Shown: one piece after another, positions 22,857 to 32,794 of the stretch
How positions within the stretch are numbered: the stretch's first letter is position 1
Layout: every line of letters begins with the position of its first letter
DNA from: Thalassotalea sp. LPB0316
Lineage (GTDB): Bacteria; Pseudomonadota; Gammaproteobacteria; Enterobacterales; Alteromonadaceae
Direction: 5' to 3'
Assembly: GCF_014898095.1 (NCBI RefSeq)
Contig: NZ_CP062946.1
Location: 496,001-560,000 of the forward strand
DNA length: 64,000 nucleotides
Notes under the pieces: generated by a model
The model's database searches: none
What the model saw: only the letters and a program-made list of their open reading frames with translations
What the model was told of the DNA's origin: nothing
Program-made: the position numbers and the translations under genes

Positions 22857-22884
22857 ATTTTAGGGATTTTTTATTACGCGTCAA
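22857..22884 (-). promoter_or_regulatory. rRNA promoter P1 (distal)
   Basis: Reverse strand TTGACG (22879-22884), 16-base spacer, TAAAAT (22857-22862), followed by GCGCATCC. The GC-rich discriminator is typical of stringently controlled rRNA promoters. Same spacing and almost the same discriminator as P2. Confidence 0.82.
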
Positions 22885-23020
22885 CCCTTATTTTTAATTA
22901 ATTTTCCGTTCGGTCACTTTATATACAAACCAATTAAAATATACGCTATAGGCGATTATTTATTTGTCAATGACTTACACAACCCCCCAAATTTTGCCTA
23001 AGAACTTAATCGCTAGAAAT

Positions 23021-23051
23021 AAAAAAACTCGGTAAAAACCGAGCTTTTTTT
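23021..23051 (-). terminator. Terminator of purD
   Basis: Reverse strand CTCGG-TTTTTA-CCGAG hairpin followed by seven Ts, 12-20 bases after the purD stop. Confidence 0.9.
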
Positions 23052-23062
23052 ATAAAAAGTAT

Positions 23063-24349
23063 TTAGCTTTTTTCGCGTTCGATAGCGCGATAGGCTATAT
23101 CGGTACGATACATAACATTTTCCCAAGTCACCTGCTCAAGTAGTTGATAGGCTTTTTGTTGTGCACTTGTTACTGTCTCACCTAGTGCCGTTGCACATAA
23201 GACTCGACCGCCAGCAGTAACCACATCGCCATCGACTAACTTAGTACCAGCATGGAAAACTTTAGCATCGTCAGCTTGATTAGTTGCTAAACCAGAAATA
23301 ACATCACCTTTATTGTAACTCCCTGGGTAACCACCAGCCGCCATAACGACACCAACCGCAGCTCGCGGATCAAATACGATTTCTGCTGTATCAAGTTTTT
23401 GTCGGCAAGCTAACAAACAAAGTTCAGTTAAGTCTGATTGTAAGCGCATCATAATTGGTTGAGTTTCTGGATCACCGAATCGGCAATTATATTCAATAAC
23501 CTTAGGCGTGCCATCAGCAGTGATCATTAAGCCCGCATACAAAAAGCCTGTATATGGTGCATCTTCGCTGGCCATACCGTTAACCGTAGGCATGATGACT
23601 TCGTTCATAATACGCTGATGAATTTCAGCCGTCACTACCGGCGCTGGCGAGTATGCTCCCATACCGCCAGTGTTTGGCCCTTGATCTTGATTGTATGCTC
23701 GTTTGTGATCTTGGCTCGTAGCAAATGGCAATACGTTCTTGCCGTCCACCATCACAATAAAGCTAGCTTCTTCACCTTCAAGGAATTCTTCAATAACAAC
23801 GCGATGCCCAGCATCACCGAAGGCATTGCCCGCAAGCATATCTTTAATAGCATCTTCGGCTTCTTGCAACGTCATTGCAACAATAACGCCTTTACCCGCA
23901 GCTAAGCCGTCTGCCTTAACAACAATCGGCGCACCTTTTTCTCGAACATAAGCTAACGCAGGTTCTATTTCGGTAAAATTTTGATAATCCGCCGTAGGGA
24001 TGTTATGGCGAGCAAGAAAGTCTTTGGTGAATGACTTCGATCCTTCTAGCTGTGCTGCTTTAGCATTCGGACCAAAAATCATTAACCCTTCAGCGTTAAA
24101 CGCATCAACAACGCCATCAACTAGCGGTTGCTCTGGGCCGACGATAGTTAGTTCAATCGCTTGCTCTTTTGCAAATGCCACAAGCCCTGCGTTGTCGGTA
24201 ATATCTAGTTCAACATTAGTTAATTTAGGCTCAGTTGCTGTACCTGCATTACCAGGTGCTACAAATACTTGACTTACTTGAGCTGATTGAGCGGCTTTCC
24301 ACGCTAATGCGTGTTCTCGACCACCACTACCAATAACTAAAACTTTCAT
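23063..24349 (-). CDS. purD: Phosphoribosylamine-glycine ligase (GAR synthetase)
   Basis: Second step of purine synthesis: joins glycine to phosphoribosylamine with ATP. At 428 aa it is an ATP-grasp enzyme. MKVLVIGSGGREHALAWK at the N-terminus, VKADGLAAGKGV (ATP-grasp loop, ~145-156), EEFLEGEEASF, FATSQDHKRAYNQDQGPNTGGMGAYSPAP (~209-236) and EYNCRFGDPETQ (metal site, ~288-299) are all intact. purH, with which it is normally cotranscribed, lies upstream, but here the anchored methyltransferase gene is inserted between them. Confidence 0.98.
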   Translation of the reverse strand: MKVLVIGSGGREHALAWKAAQSAQVSQVFVAPGNAGTATEPKLTNVELDITDNAGLVAFAKEQAIELTIVGPEQPLVDGVVDAFNAEGLMIFGPNAKAAQLEGSKSFTKDFLARHNIPTADYQNFTEIEPALAYVREKGAPIVVKADGLAAGKGVIVAMTLQEAEDAIKDMLAGNAFGDAGHRVVIEEFLEGEEASFIVMVDGKNVLPFATSQDHKRAYNQDQGPNTGGMGAYSPAPVVTAEIHQRIMNEVIMPTVNGMASEDAPYTGFLYAGLMITADGTPKVIEYNCRFGDPETQPIMMRLQSDLTELCLLACRQKLDTAEIVFDPRAAVGVVMAAGGYPGSYNKGDVISGLATNQADDAKVFHAGTKLVDGDVVTAGGRVLCATALGETVTSAQQKAYQLLEQVTWENVMYRTDIAYRAIEREKS

Positions 24350-24480
24350 TAAGATTTCCTAATTAATAAAAAGAAGCTAAGACAGGTCAATAGTTTGAGA
24401 TACCCGCCTGCGCGGACATGACGTATTCTATTTAACATCAAGACTTGTTTTGAAGCTTCTTAATTGTCTATATATAAATG

Positions 24481-25500
24481 TTATTTTTTAACAAACTTTA
24501 AGGTCATACGATCGCTTTCGCCAATCGCTAGGTATTTCGCTTTATCTGCATCGCCTAGGCGCAATACAGGTGGTAACGTCCAAACGCCTTTTGGATGATC
24601 AGCTGTATCTTTGGGGTTTGCGTTGATTTCACTTTTACCCGCCAAAACAAAGCCCGCTTGCTCTGCTAGCTCAATGGCTAAGCTTTCAGGGAAGTAACCA
24701 GAGCGTTGGTTTTCTGCCCAGCTTTGTGATTCGGGCATACGATGTTCAACAACACCTAAAATACCGCCTGACTTCAGTGCCTTGTGTGCGTCAGCAAACA
24801 TCATCGCAACACCTTCTTCGCCCCAGTTATGTAAGTTGCGGAAAGTAAGCACCATATCGGCACTACCCTCTGGCGCAATTCTGTTTGACGTACGAGGAGT
24901 AAAGTTTGTTAATTCAACTTCACTAAAAACTTCATCACTTGCCATTTTCTGCACAAGACGACGACGCGATAAACTGTAATAATTTTCTTCGTCAGTGTCT
25001 GGGTAATGGGCCCCGTACAACTTCCCTCTGCCTTTTAATGCAGGTGCAAGTACTTCAGTGTACCAACCACCGCCTGGTGCAATCTCAACGACTGTCATAG
25101 TAGGCTCGAAACCAAAAAACAATAATGTTTCTACCGGATGGCGATAGATATCACGTGCTTTGTTTTCTTCTGAACGATGACTACCAGCCACAGCAGATGC
25201 TAGTGCCCGTTGTGCAGCTGAAACTTGTTCGACAACCTCTTTCACTTCAGATTTAACCTTATCAACGCCTGATGAAGCCTTTTGATCAACTGAATCGGTT
25301 ATCGATTGTTCGTTATCACCTTCAGTAACATCTTCTACAGGTACTGATTCAATCACATCTTCCGGCATTTGAACCTGTTCTTCTGATGCAGGCTGATTGA
25401 CTTGGTCTGTTTCCGACGTTGTTTTTTGTTGTGAAGAAACCACCCAATAAATAGCAACTACAGCTACAATTGCGATAATTATTTTTTTTGTTGTCGTCAT
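24481..25500 (-). CDS. Membrane-anchored class I SAM-dependent methyltransferase-like protein
   Basis: The start is placed at ATG 25498-25500 (MTTTKKIIIAIVAVVAIYWVV), which has GGA seven bases upstream; four extra residues are possible. In its 339 aa: one N-terminal membrane segment (~6-22) or uncleaved signal, an acidic low-complexity linker (~25-90), then a Rossmann methyltransferase domain with VVEIAPGGGWYTEVLAP (SAM motif I), the middle motif DMVLTFRNLHNW, and GGILGVVEHRM. It resembles predicted periplasmic methyltransferases of the COG4798 type; substrate unknown. It sits between purH and purD in the same direction, 131 bp from each, with no evident functional link. Confidence 0.8.
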   Translation of the reverse strand: MTTTKKIIIAIVAVVAIYWVVSSQQKTTSETDQVNQPASEEQVQMPEDVIESVPVEDVTEGDNEQSITDSVDQKASSGVDKVKSEVKEVVEQVSAAQRALASAVAGSHRSEENKARDIYRHPVETLLFFGFEPTMTVVEIAPGGGWYTEVLAPALKGRGKLYGAHYPDTDEENYYSLSRRRLVQKMASDEVFSEVELTNFTPRTSNRIAPEGSADMVLTFRNLHNWGEEGVAMMFADAHKALKSGGILGVVEHRMPESQSWAENQRSGYFPESLAIELAEQAGFVLAGKSEINANPKDTADHPKGVWTLPPVLRLGDADKAKYLAIGESDRMTLKFVKK

Positions 25501-25641
25501 AGTAAATTCCATTACGTAAAAGTTATATCAACTTATAGCAGATTTTACCGCGATATTCAGAGCGAAATAACCGATAAACAAGTCACCTTAACGCGGTTTC
25601 TCATTTATCGGTTAACCAATCACAAATTATTGCTCAACAAT

Positions 25642-27243
25642 TTAGTGATTGAAATGACGCATACCTGTGAACACCATGGCAATGCCGTGCTCATCTGCCG
25701 CTGCGATAACTTCTTCGTCACGCATTGAACCGCCTGGTTGAATGACTGCAGTAATACCCGCGGCAGCAGCAGCATCTAAACCATCACGGAATGGGAAGAA
25801 GGCGTCTGAAGCCATTACCGAACCTTTTACTTCTAGGTTTTCATCAGCCGCTTTAATACCAGCGATTTTTGCTGAATACACACGACTCATTTGGCCTGCA
25901 CCAACACCGATAGTCATATTGTTTTGAGCGTATACGATAGCATTAGATTTAACGTATTTAGCGACTTTCCAACAGAATTGTAGATCGCGCATTTCGTCTT
26001 CAGTAGGTTGGCGCTTTGTCACCACTTTAAGCTCGTCTTGCGTTACTTTACCTTGATCACGGTCTTGCACTAATAAACCACCGTTTACGCGTTTAAACGC
26101 AAAACCAGTAGTTTGCGTAGTCCATTGACCACATACTAATAAACGCACATTTGGCTTAGCTGCTACGATTTGCTCTGCTTCTTTCGAAACGGTAGGTGCA
26201 ATGATCACTTCAACGAATTGACGTGAAATAATCGCTTCAGCTGTTTTAGCATCTAACTCTCGGTTGAACGCAATAATGCCGCCAAAAGCTGACGTAGGAT
26301 CTGTTTTAAATGCTTGCTCGTATGCGCCTAAAATGTTTTCGCTAATTGCAACACCACATGGATTGGCGTGCTTAACGATAACACAAGCTGGTTCATCAAA
26401 TTCCTTCACGCATTCTAGTGCTGCATCTGTATCAGCAATGTTGTTGTATGAAAGTGCTTTACCTTGAAGCTGAGTTGCCGTTGCAACAGATGCTTCTTCA
26501 GGCTGTGCTTCAACATAAAAAGCTGCATCTTGATGAGAATTTTCACCGTAACGTAAATCTTGTTTCTTAATGAATTGAGAATTAAACGTACGTGGGAACT
26601 TATTCTTCTGTTCAAAGTTTGGCTCAGCACCTTCAGTACCGTGCGCTGCTAACATTTGGCCAAAGTAGTTGGCGATCATGCCATCATAACTGGCGGTATG
26701 CTCGTATGCTGCAATCGCTAAATCAAAGCGTGTGTTGTATGTTAATGAATCATCATTAGCATCCATTTCAGCGATCACGCGGTCATAATCGTGAGCGTTT
26801 ACGATAATTGTTACGTCTTTGTGGTTTTTAGCTGCTGCACGAACCATTGTTGGGCCGCCGATGTCGATGTTCTCAATCGCATCTTCTAGGCTACAACCTT
26901 CTTTAGCAACCGTATTGGCAAATGGATACAAGTTAACAACAACCATATCAATTGCACTGATATTATTTTCGCTCATAACCGCTTCGTCAGTACCACGGCG
27001 CGCTAAAATACCACCGTGAACTTTCGGATGAAGGGTTTTTACACGACCATCCATAATTTCAGGGTGACCAGTGTAGTCTGAAACTTCGGTGACTTTAATG
27101 CCATTTTCAGCGAGTAATTTGGCAGTTCCGCCAGTTGATAATATATCTACACCCTTTTGAGCAAGTTTTTGGGCGAATTCGACAATACCAGTTTTATCAG
27201 ACACGCTAAGCAATGCGCGTTTAATTGGGCGAGGGGTATCCAT
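25642..27243 (-). CDS. purH: AICAR transformylase / IMP cyclohydrolase
   Basis: Bifunctional last two steps of IMP synthesis. At 533 aa it has the N-terminal MGS-like cyclohydrolase domain ([40 protein letters not shown]) and the C-terminal transformylase domain ([47 protein letters not shown]). All catalytic blocks are visible. purH followed by purD is the usual order, broken here by the methyltransferase gene. No clear PurR operator seen upstream. Confidence 0.98.
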   Translation of the reverse strand: MDTPRPIKRALLSVSDKTGIVEFAQKLAQKGVDILSTGGTAKLLAENGIKVTEVSDYTGHPEIMDGRVKTLHPKVHGGILARRGTDEAVMSENNISAIDMVVVNLYPFANTVAKEGCSLEDAIENIDIGGPTMVRAAAKNHKDVTIIVNAHDYDRVIAEMDANDDSLTYNTRFDLAIAAYEHTASYDGMIANYFGQMLAAHGTEGAEPNFEQKNKFPRTFNSQFIKKQDLRYGENSHQDAAFYVEAQPEEASVATATQLQGKALSYNNIADTDAALECVKEFDEPACVIVKHANPCGVAISENILGAYEQAFKTDPTSAFGGIIAFNRELDAKTAEAIISRQFVEVIIAPTVSKEAEQIVAAKPNVRLLVCGQWTTQTTGFAFKRVNGGLLVQDRDQGKVTQDELKVVTKRQPTEDEMRDLQFCWKVAKYVKSNAIVYAQNNMTIGVGAGQMSRVYSAKIAGIKAADENLEVKGSVMASDAFFPFRDGLDAAAAAGITAVIQPGGSMRDEEVIAAADEHGIAMVFTGMRHFNH

Positions 27244-27387
27244 GTTATTTAGTTTACCTTTAGCAAAATTTTTTGGTCTGGCCTATGACACATATCCGTG
27301 GCGACTTCCTAGTAATGTAGCTCCTTGCTACACATCATTGCCCTTTTACTTTTCAACCAAATGGACAACTTAAAAATTCCATTAAGT

Positions 27388-27413
27388 AAAAAAGCACCCG
27401 AGGGTGCTTTTTT
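27388..27413 (-). terminator. Terminator of dusB-fis
   Basis: Reverse strand AAGCACCC-TCG-GGTGCTT hairpin followed by a T-run, 25 bases after the fis stop and before purH. Confidence 0.92.
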
Positions 27414-27437
27414 AGTGCAGGTTAACCCTGCAGATAA

Positions 27438-27725
27438 TTAGTTCATACCGTATTTTTTTAACTTTTTGCGTAAAGTACCACGGTTAATGCCTAATAAATT
27501 TGCTGCTCTTGTTTGATTGCCGCGAGTATACTTCATCACTTCTTCAAGCATAGGGGCTTCAATTTCTGAAAGCACTAACTCGTACATGTCATCAACGTCG
27601 TTACCATTTAATTGAGATAAGTAGTTGCTGATCGCCATTTTAGCTTGGGTGCGTAAAGGTGACGACTCAGTCTGAGTTTGTAAGTTACCAGTAACGAATG
27701 GAGAAGAAATATTTTGTTCAAACAT
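27438..27725 (-). CDS. fis: DNA-binding protein Fis
   Basis: Nucleoid protein that bends DNA, activates rRNA promoters and helps recombination and phage integration. At 95 aa (E. coli 98) it has the C-terminal helix-turn-helix ([21 protein letters not shown]) and terminal [13 protein letters not shown], both intact. It starts 16 bases after dusB, the conserved gammaproteobacterial pair, and shares its upstream promoter. The rRNA operon in the same window is a probable target. Confidence 0.98.
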   Translation of the reverse strand: MFEQNISSPFVTGNLQTQTESSPLRTQAKMAISNYLSQLNGNDVDDMYELVLSEIEAPMLEEVMKYTRGNQTRAANLLGINRGTLRKKLKKYGMN

Positions 27726-27741
27726 AAAGTTCAGACTCTTT

Positions 27742-28707
27742 TTAAGTTAAATTATCAAAATACTGATTTAATAGTTCAAGCTGCGCTTGCGTAGTCTCTA
27801 AACCATTAAACCTTGATCGAAACGTTTTTTCTTGATCGTGCGTTTGCATATACCAAGAAACATGTTTTCGGGCTATTCGAAGCCCCATAAAGTCGCCATA
27901 AAAGCGATGTAATTCCTTAACATGCTCAATTAATATGGCTCGCACCTCATCCAGTTGTGGTGCAGGTAAATGTGTACCGTTTGCAAGATAGTGGTTTATT
28001 TCGCGAAATATCCACGGTCGACCTTGCGCTGCGCGACCCACCATAACGGCGTCTGCTCCCGTATAATCGAGAACGTACTTTGCTTTTTCTGCATCAGTAA
28101 TGTCGCCATTAGCTACTACAGGAATATCAATTGCTTGTTTAATGGCTTTTATGGTTTGGTATTCTGCCTCACCTTTGTAAAAGTCACTGCGTGTTCTACC
28201 GTGAACTGCTAATGACTGAATGCCATTTGCTTGAGCAATTTTCGCAATTTCAACACCATTACGCGTGTTTTCACACCAGCCGGTACGAATTTTTAAAGTT
28301 ACCGGGACATCAACAGCATCAACTACCGACTTAACAATAGCTTCAACCAATGGAGGCTCTTTTAACAAAGCCGATCCCGCTAGCTTTTTATTCACTTTTT
28401 TTGCTGGGCACCCCATATTGATATCAATAATTTGAGCGCCATTTTCAACATTAACCTGAGCTGCAAAAGCGAGTTCTTGGGGATCACTGCCTGCGATTTG
28501 CACAGAACGAATTCCCGCCTCACTCGTGTGTACCATGCGCTTTTTCGATTTCTCGGTATGCCATACTTTAGGGTTTGCCGAAACCATCTCTGAAACAGCT
28601 AGTCCTGCTCCTAGTTGGCAACATAATCGCCTAAATGGTTGGTCGGTAATTCCTGCCATAGGGGCAAGAAAAACATTACTCGGTAAACTGTATGGACCTA
28701 TCTTCAC
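27742..28707 (-). CDS. dusB: tRNA-dihydrouridine synthase B
   Basis: FMN enzyme that reduces uridines in the D-loop of tRNA. At 321 aa: [16 protein letters not shown] at the N-terminus, [20 protein letters not shown] with the catalytic cysteine near residue 100, [13 protein letters not shown] (~165-177), VANGDI and [15 protein letters not shown] (FMN phosphate site). First gene of the dusB-fis operon; the gene order matches E. coli, where prmA is also just upstream. Confidence 0.97.
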   Translation of the reverse strand: MKIGPYSLPSNVFLAPMAGITDQPFRRLCCQLGAGLAVSEMVSANPKVWHTEKSKKRMVHTSEAGIRSVQIAGSDPQELAFAAQVNVENGAQIIDINMGCPAKKVNKKLAGSALLKEPPLVEAIVKSVVDAVDVPVTLKIRTGWCENTRNGVEIAKIAQANGIQSLAVHGRTRSDFYKGEAEYQTIKAIKQAIDIPVVANGDITDAEKAKYVLDYTGADAVMVGRAAQGRPWIFREINHYLANGTHLPAPQLDEVRAILIEHVKELHRFYGDFMGLRIARKHVSWYMQTHDQEKTFRSRFNGLETTQAQLELLNQYFDNLT

Positions 28708-28745
28708 GCTGGTGTTTTTTTGAGCTCTTGGTCAAAAGGGCGCAC

Positions 28746-28773
28746 AGTTTACGTGTTTTTTTGGGGATTGAAA
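28746..28773 (-). promoter_or_regulatory. Promoter of dusB-fis
   Basis: Reverse strand TTTCAA (28768-28773), 16-base spacer, TAAACT (28746-28751), then a GTGCGCCC discriminator. The GC-rich discriminator matches the growth-rate and stringent control known for the E. coli dusB-fis promoter. Confidence 0.7.
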
Positions 28774-28907
28774 AGGATATAAATTGAACAAAATGCAATT
28801 TTTTCCTGCTTTTTGATATTGACATTTGGCAAAATGTTTTTCTGTGCAGAATTTAGTCAATTGCTACCAAATTCCGCACCAGAATAAAAGTGAAAAATTG
28901 CGGTTTT

Positions 28908-29789
28908 TTAGTGTCTTTTTCCCGACAAACGTACCCATTCCTCTTGCACTGCGACCGGATCCATGTCACACCATTGGCTGTATATTTCAACCAATCCTTG
29001 TGCTTGTTCTTCAAGTACACCTGAAAGCGCTAACAAACCATTATCACCAACAAAAGCTGTAATAGTGGGTGCTAATTCACGCAGTGGTCCAGCTAAAATA
29101 TTAGCGACGACAACATCGGCTTTTAAGCTCGGCTGATCTTTAGGCAAATAAAGTTCAAGCCTTTCTTCAACACCATTGCGCTTGGCATTCTCTTGACTTG
29201 CTTGCAGCGCTTGCGGGTCAATATCGATACCAATCACTTTTTTCGCACCAAGCTTTAAGGCGGCTAGTGATAAAATGCCTGAACCACAGCCAAAATCGAC
29301 AACGACTTTATCCGTTAAATCTAAGCTATCTAACCAAGTTAAACACAATGCGGTTGTTGGGTGAGTACCCGTACCAAAGGCAAGACCAGGATCAAGCATA
29401 ACATTTACTGCGTCAGGCTCAGGCACTTCACGCCAACTCGGACAAATCCACAAGCGATTACCGAATTTCATCGGGTGGAAGTTATCCATCCATTCGCGTT
29501 CCCAATCTTTATCTTCAAGTTGCTCTAACTTGTACTGCATATTTTGCTTGTCAGGGTGAATACCTTTTAGGTAATTGATCACTTTATCCATGTCATGCGA
29601 TGCATCAAATAACCCCATCACGACGGTATTGTGCCAATACACCACTTCGTCGCCTGGTAAAGGTTCATATATCGGAGTATCTTTCGCGTCAATAAAAGTT
29701 ACGGCCTGCGAGCCGGCAGCCATTAGCCACTCACTGTATTTTTCCGCTGTTTCTTCATTCGCATTTAATCTAAGCTGTATCCAAGGCAT
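28908..29789 (-). CDS. prmA: Ribosomal protein L11 methyltransferase
   Basis: Methylates L11 at its N-terminus and lysines. At 293 aa it has the N-terminal substrate-recognition domain ([22 protein letters not shown]) and C-terminal SAM domain with [14 protein letters not shown] (~136-149), [20 protein letters not shown] (~162-181) and [10 protein letters not shown] (~227-236). Its substrate gene rplK is in the same window. Order prmA-dusB-fis is as in E. coli. Confidence 0.97.
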   Translation of the reverse strand: MPWIQLRLNANEETAEKYSEWLMAAGSQAVTFIDAKDTPIYEPLPGDEVVYWHNTVVMGLFDASHDMDKVINYLKGIHPDKQNMQYKLEQLEDKDWEREWMDNFHPMKFGNRLWICPSWREVPEPDAVNVMLDPGLAFGTGTHPTTALCLTWLDSLDLTDKVVVDFGCGSGILSLAALKLGAKKVIGIDIDPQALQASQENAKRNGVEERLELYLPKDQPSLKADVVVANILAGPLRELAPTITAFVGDNGLLALSGVLEEQAQGLVEIYSQWCDMDPVAVQEEWVRLSGKRH

Positions 29790-29907
29790 GGAAATTCCAA
29801 ATAAAAGAGATATAAACGAGTTTTATATAGTTTATCACTCATCGCGATAGATGATCACTTGCATTTTGCCTTAGATGTCAGTCAAATGAGCTTTTAAGGG
29901 GAAAACG

Positions 29908-30390
29908 ATGCTTGATTTACTACCAGATTTATTTGACCAATACGCAAACCAATTAAGCTTGGCTAACGTACCTTTTCAAGATTTTGGTGCTAACACCTGC
30001 TTTTATGGTGAAATCGTGACAGTTGACTGCTTTAATGATAACTCGAAAGTCAAAGCGCTTCTGGCAACCTCAGGCGAAGGCAAAGTACTCGTTGTTGATG
30101 GCCACGGTTCAATGAATCGAGCACTGTTAGGTGATATGATTGCTGAAAGTGCGGTAAAGCACAATTGGCAAGCCGTTATTATAAATGGCTGTATTCGCGA
30201 TGCGGGCACCATCGCCACCTTGCCTATTGCCGTTAAAGCACTCGGTACTTGCCCAATCAAAACTGAAAAGCTCGGCCAAGGTCAAACTAACGTTGATGTA
30301 TACTTTGCCGGTCTTAAATTTACGCCAGGGCATTATGTTTATGGCGACAAAAATGGCATTGCGATCAGTCAATCATTGCTCTCGATATAA
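29908..30390 (+). CDS. RraA-like protein (RNase E regulator / HMG aldolase family)
   Basis: The 160-aa protein belongs to the RraA/4-hydroxy-4-methyl-2-oxoglutarate aldolase family. RraA of E. coli binds RNase E and blocks RNA decay; related enzymes cleave HMG or decarboxylate oxaloacetate. Visible: LVVDGHGSMNRALLGDMIAESA (~67-88) and NGCIRDAGTI (~95-104). The Arg-Asp pair in GCIRD is the catalytic signature of the aldolases, whereas E. coli RraA has GAVRQ. So a regulator, an enzyme, or both is possible. It starts a forward operon, nine bases before the CysG-like gene. AAGGGG precedes the start. Confidence 0.85.
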   Translation: MLDLLPDLFDQYANQLSLANVPFQDFGANTCFYGEIVTVDCFNDNSKVKALLATSGEGKVLVVDGHGSMNRALLGDMIAESAVKHNWQAVIINGCIRDAGTIATLPIAVKALGTCPIKTEKLGQGQTNVDVYFAGLKFTPGHYVYGDKNGIAISQSLLSI

Positions 30391-30399
30391 AGGTATAAC

Positions 30400-31365
30400 A
30401 TGCGCTACTTTCCGGTATTTTTAACAGCTGATCGACTTAACATCATCATCATTGGTGGTGGTGAAGTGGCTGCTCGAAAAATAGAGCTGATGTTAAAGTG
30501 CACAACAAATATCACGGTTGTCGCAAAGCATTGCAACGACACTGTAGCGCGTTTGATCAACACTGAGCAATTAACTTGGGTCAGTGAAAACTACCGACTA
30601 GGGTTAATGAACGAGTGTAACATCGCCATTGCGGCTACCGATGATGAAGCAATTAACGCTTTGGTTTACGAAGAAGCAAAGTCTTTAGGTATCTTAGCCA
30701 ATGTTGTTGACCAACCTGATTTGTGCGACTACATCACGCCATCGATTATCGACAGAGATCCAATGATAGTGGCAATCTCGAGCTCGGGAAGCTCCCCCGT
30801 GTTAGTGCGGATGCTGCGCGAGCAAATTGAAAAAACCTTACCGCAAGCGTACGGTAAGCTCGCCGATTTTGGCTTGAAATTTCGTGACCACGTCAAGGCT
30901 CGAGTTAAAGGGGTTCGAAATCGCCGGTTGTTTTGGGAGCAGATTTTCCAAGGTGAAATAGGTGAGAAAATTCTCAACGGTCAAAGCCAATCGGCTGAGC
31001 TTGCCTTCATTACCAAACTCAAAGAAAACCAAGCTGATAACACAGGTAGCATTACTTTTATTCACACCAAAGAAGGCAACCCAGATAACTTAACGTTAAA
31101 AGCGCATCGCACCCTGCAGTTTGCCGATGCTGTATTTTATGATGAAACTGTCAATCCTGAGTTTATAGAATACGTCAGACGAGACGCAGAAAAGTTTTAT
31201 CAAGCGATTCCCAGTAGCACGATTATCAATTTCCAACACGCGTTAGAGCTTGCAGAAGCTGGGCAAAAAGTCATTTATTTACTCTCTGGCCATCAACAAC
31301 TACCGCGTAATTTGGCCTATCAATCGAGCGATATTAATAAACTTGAATTAGTTAATGGCGAGTAA
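30400..31365 (+). CDS. Precorrin-2 dehydrogenase/ferrochelatase with eroded SUMT domain
   Basis: N-terminal half equals the CysG/Met8 siroheme module that oxidises precorrin-2 and inserts iron: NAD-binding IIIIGGGEVAARKIELML (~15-32), Asp104 in VVDQPDLCDYITPS and Ser128 in AISSSGSSPVLVR, the residues known to matter in Salmonella CysG. The C-terminal ~105 residues still resemble the first part of the uroporphyrinogen methyltransferase domain (LTLKAHRTLQFADAVFYDETV ... YVRRDAEKFY), but the GAGPGD motif is replaced by HTKEGNPD and the rest is missing; total 321 against ~457 aa for CysG. It probably makes siroheme from precorrin-2 supplied by another SUMT. It overlaps the antiporter gene tail-to-tail by 14 bases. 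Confidence 0.88.
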   Translation: MRYFPVFLTADRLNIIIIGGGEVAARKIELMLKCTTNITVVAKHCNDTVARLINTEQLTWVSENYRLGLMNECNIAIAATDDEAINALVYEEAKSLGILANVVDQPDLCDYITPSIIDRDPMIVAISSSGSSPVLVRMLREQIEKTLPQAYGKLADFGLKFRDHVKARVKGVRNRRLFWEQIFQGEIGEKILNGQSQSAELAFITKLKENQADNTGSITFIHTKEGNPDNLTLKAHRTLQFADAVFYDETVNPEFIEYVRRDAEKFYQAIPSSTIINFQHALELAEAGQKVIYLLSGHQQLPRNLAYQSSDINKLELVNGE

Positions 31366-32560
31366 TACTTTTTTTGTACCACTGGGCAATTGGCAACGCG
31401 GTCAACCCATGTAAAAAAATACTCATTAACACCGTGAGAATGATCACACTCACCGGATATTGATAACCTTCAAAGCCAACCATTGAAATAAACATCAGTA
31501 GATATAGGATTGACGCAATACCTCTTGGGCCAAACCACGCGTAAATCAGTTGCTCCTGCCAAGGTGCTCTCGACGCAACTAAACTAATAAACACTGGAAT
31601 CATGCGCACCAACGTCAAGCTTAATATCGCATAAATAACAGCCTTACCGTCCCAAAACTCACTGGCAATCGGTACCATAACAAAACCAAATAATAGAAAG
31701 ACAAATAAGGTCAGTTGCTGGCCTTCAGCTTCACCAAATTGCTGCATTTTGACCCTAACGCCGCGATCCCTCACACCAAATAAATAACCACAAACAAAAG
31801 CGGCAATAAAACCATTGCCATGCACAATTTCGGCGCAACTGTACGCCAAAAGAGGTAACGCTAATGCGCAGATACTTTGATAAAGCGGCGCCATCCAGTT
31901 TCGATGCACGGCATGCTCAATCAATTTACCACCAAACCAACCAATGCAGCCCCCCACCAAAGGACCTAAAATAAGCTGGGTTAGGACAAACATTGCCCAC
32001 GTGGTTTCACTACTATTACCTATCTCACCACTTATTGCTGCAATGCAAATAATAATTGGTGGTAAAACAACGCCATCATTCAAGCCACTTTCGACATTGA
32101 TATTTTGTTTAACATGGGTTTTGAGTTTTTCTGATTTAATCAGTGATTGGCCAAGGGCTGCGTCGGTTGGTGTTAACATCAGCGCAATTAGAGTAATAAC
32201 GGCCAAGCTCAGCGAGTCAAAGACCCAACTGCCAACAATAACACCAGTCAACGCTGTTAAAGGTAGCCCGATGGCGAGTAGGCGAATAGCAACATGACCA
32301 TCACTGTGCTTAAGGTTTTTGTGTTTGATCTCTGACGCATCAATAAATAATACGATGATCAAGGTGATTTCGGCAATAAACCGAATAACCTCAGTATGAA
32401 TAGCAAGGCCGAGATAATCATCAACACAATAACTTAGCCCGATACCACTAAGCGAAAAAATCATGGGGCCGGTCAAAAAGTGCGTTTCAAATACGCTTGA
32501 AATACAACCATAAAGCAACATGAGCGTTGCACAGACAATGATGACTAAGTGGATATCCAT
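31352..32560 (-). CDS. Na+/H+ (cation/proton) antiporter, CPA1 family
   Basis: Inner-membrane cation/proton exchanger, likely for Na+ export and pH control. The 402 aa form roughly 11-13 hydrophobic segments. Motifs: LMLTPTDAALGQSL (~127-140), NVESGLNDGVVLPPI with the ExxxND-type acidic residues (~154-168), and YAWFGPRGIASILYLL near the C-terminus, typical of NhaP-like CPA1 proteins. No cytosolic regulatory domain follows the membrane part. Monocistronic between convergent and divergent neighbours. Confidence 0.88.
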   Translation of the reverse strand: MDIHLVIIVCATLMLLYGCISSVFETHFLTGPMIFSLSGIGLSYCVDDYLGLAIHTEVIRFIAEITLIIVLFIDASEIKHKNLKHSDGHVAIRLLAIGLPLTALTGVIVGSWVFDSLSLAVITLIALMLTPTDAALGQSLIKSEKLKTHVKQNINVESGLNDGVVLPPIIICIAAISGEIGNSSETTWAMFVLTQLILGPLVGGCIGWFGGKLIEHAVHRNWMAPLYQSICALALPLLAYSCAEIVHGNGFIAAFVCGYLFGVRDRGVRVKMQQFGEAEGQQLTLFVFLLFGFVMVPIASEFWDGKAVIYAILSLTLVRMIPVFISLVASRAPWQEQLIYAWFGPRGIASILYLLMFISMVGFEGYQYPVSVIILTVLMSIFLHGLTALPIAQWYKKSITRH

Positions 32561-32794
32561 TACAGAAACTTATTTCTTTATAATAAGTTAACTGTATCGC
32601 TTATCTGGTAAATGTAAATAAAATGGCTAATCTTTCGTGCGCTTCTGAGCTTGGATTAAGCCCGCGCCTATCTCTAGCCCAATAACTTTTATCATTTACC
32701 TTTTAGCACGCTTTATTTTGCGTATTTGATTGAATTTGTCGGTTAAATGCCGTATCAATGATAGGTCTACGTAGTCGAAATATCAGGATGAGGA

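Noticed and set aside
24386..24425. Palindrome-like CCCGCCTGCGCGG next to purD
   Set aside because: Single decayed fragment of a common intergenic repeat, with nothing further around it.
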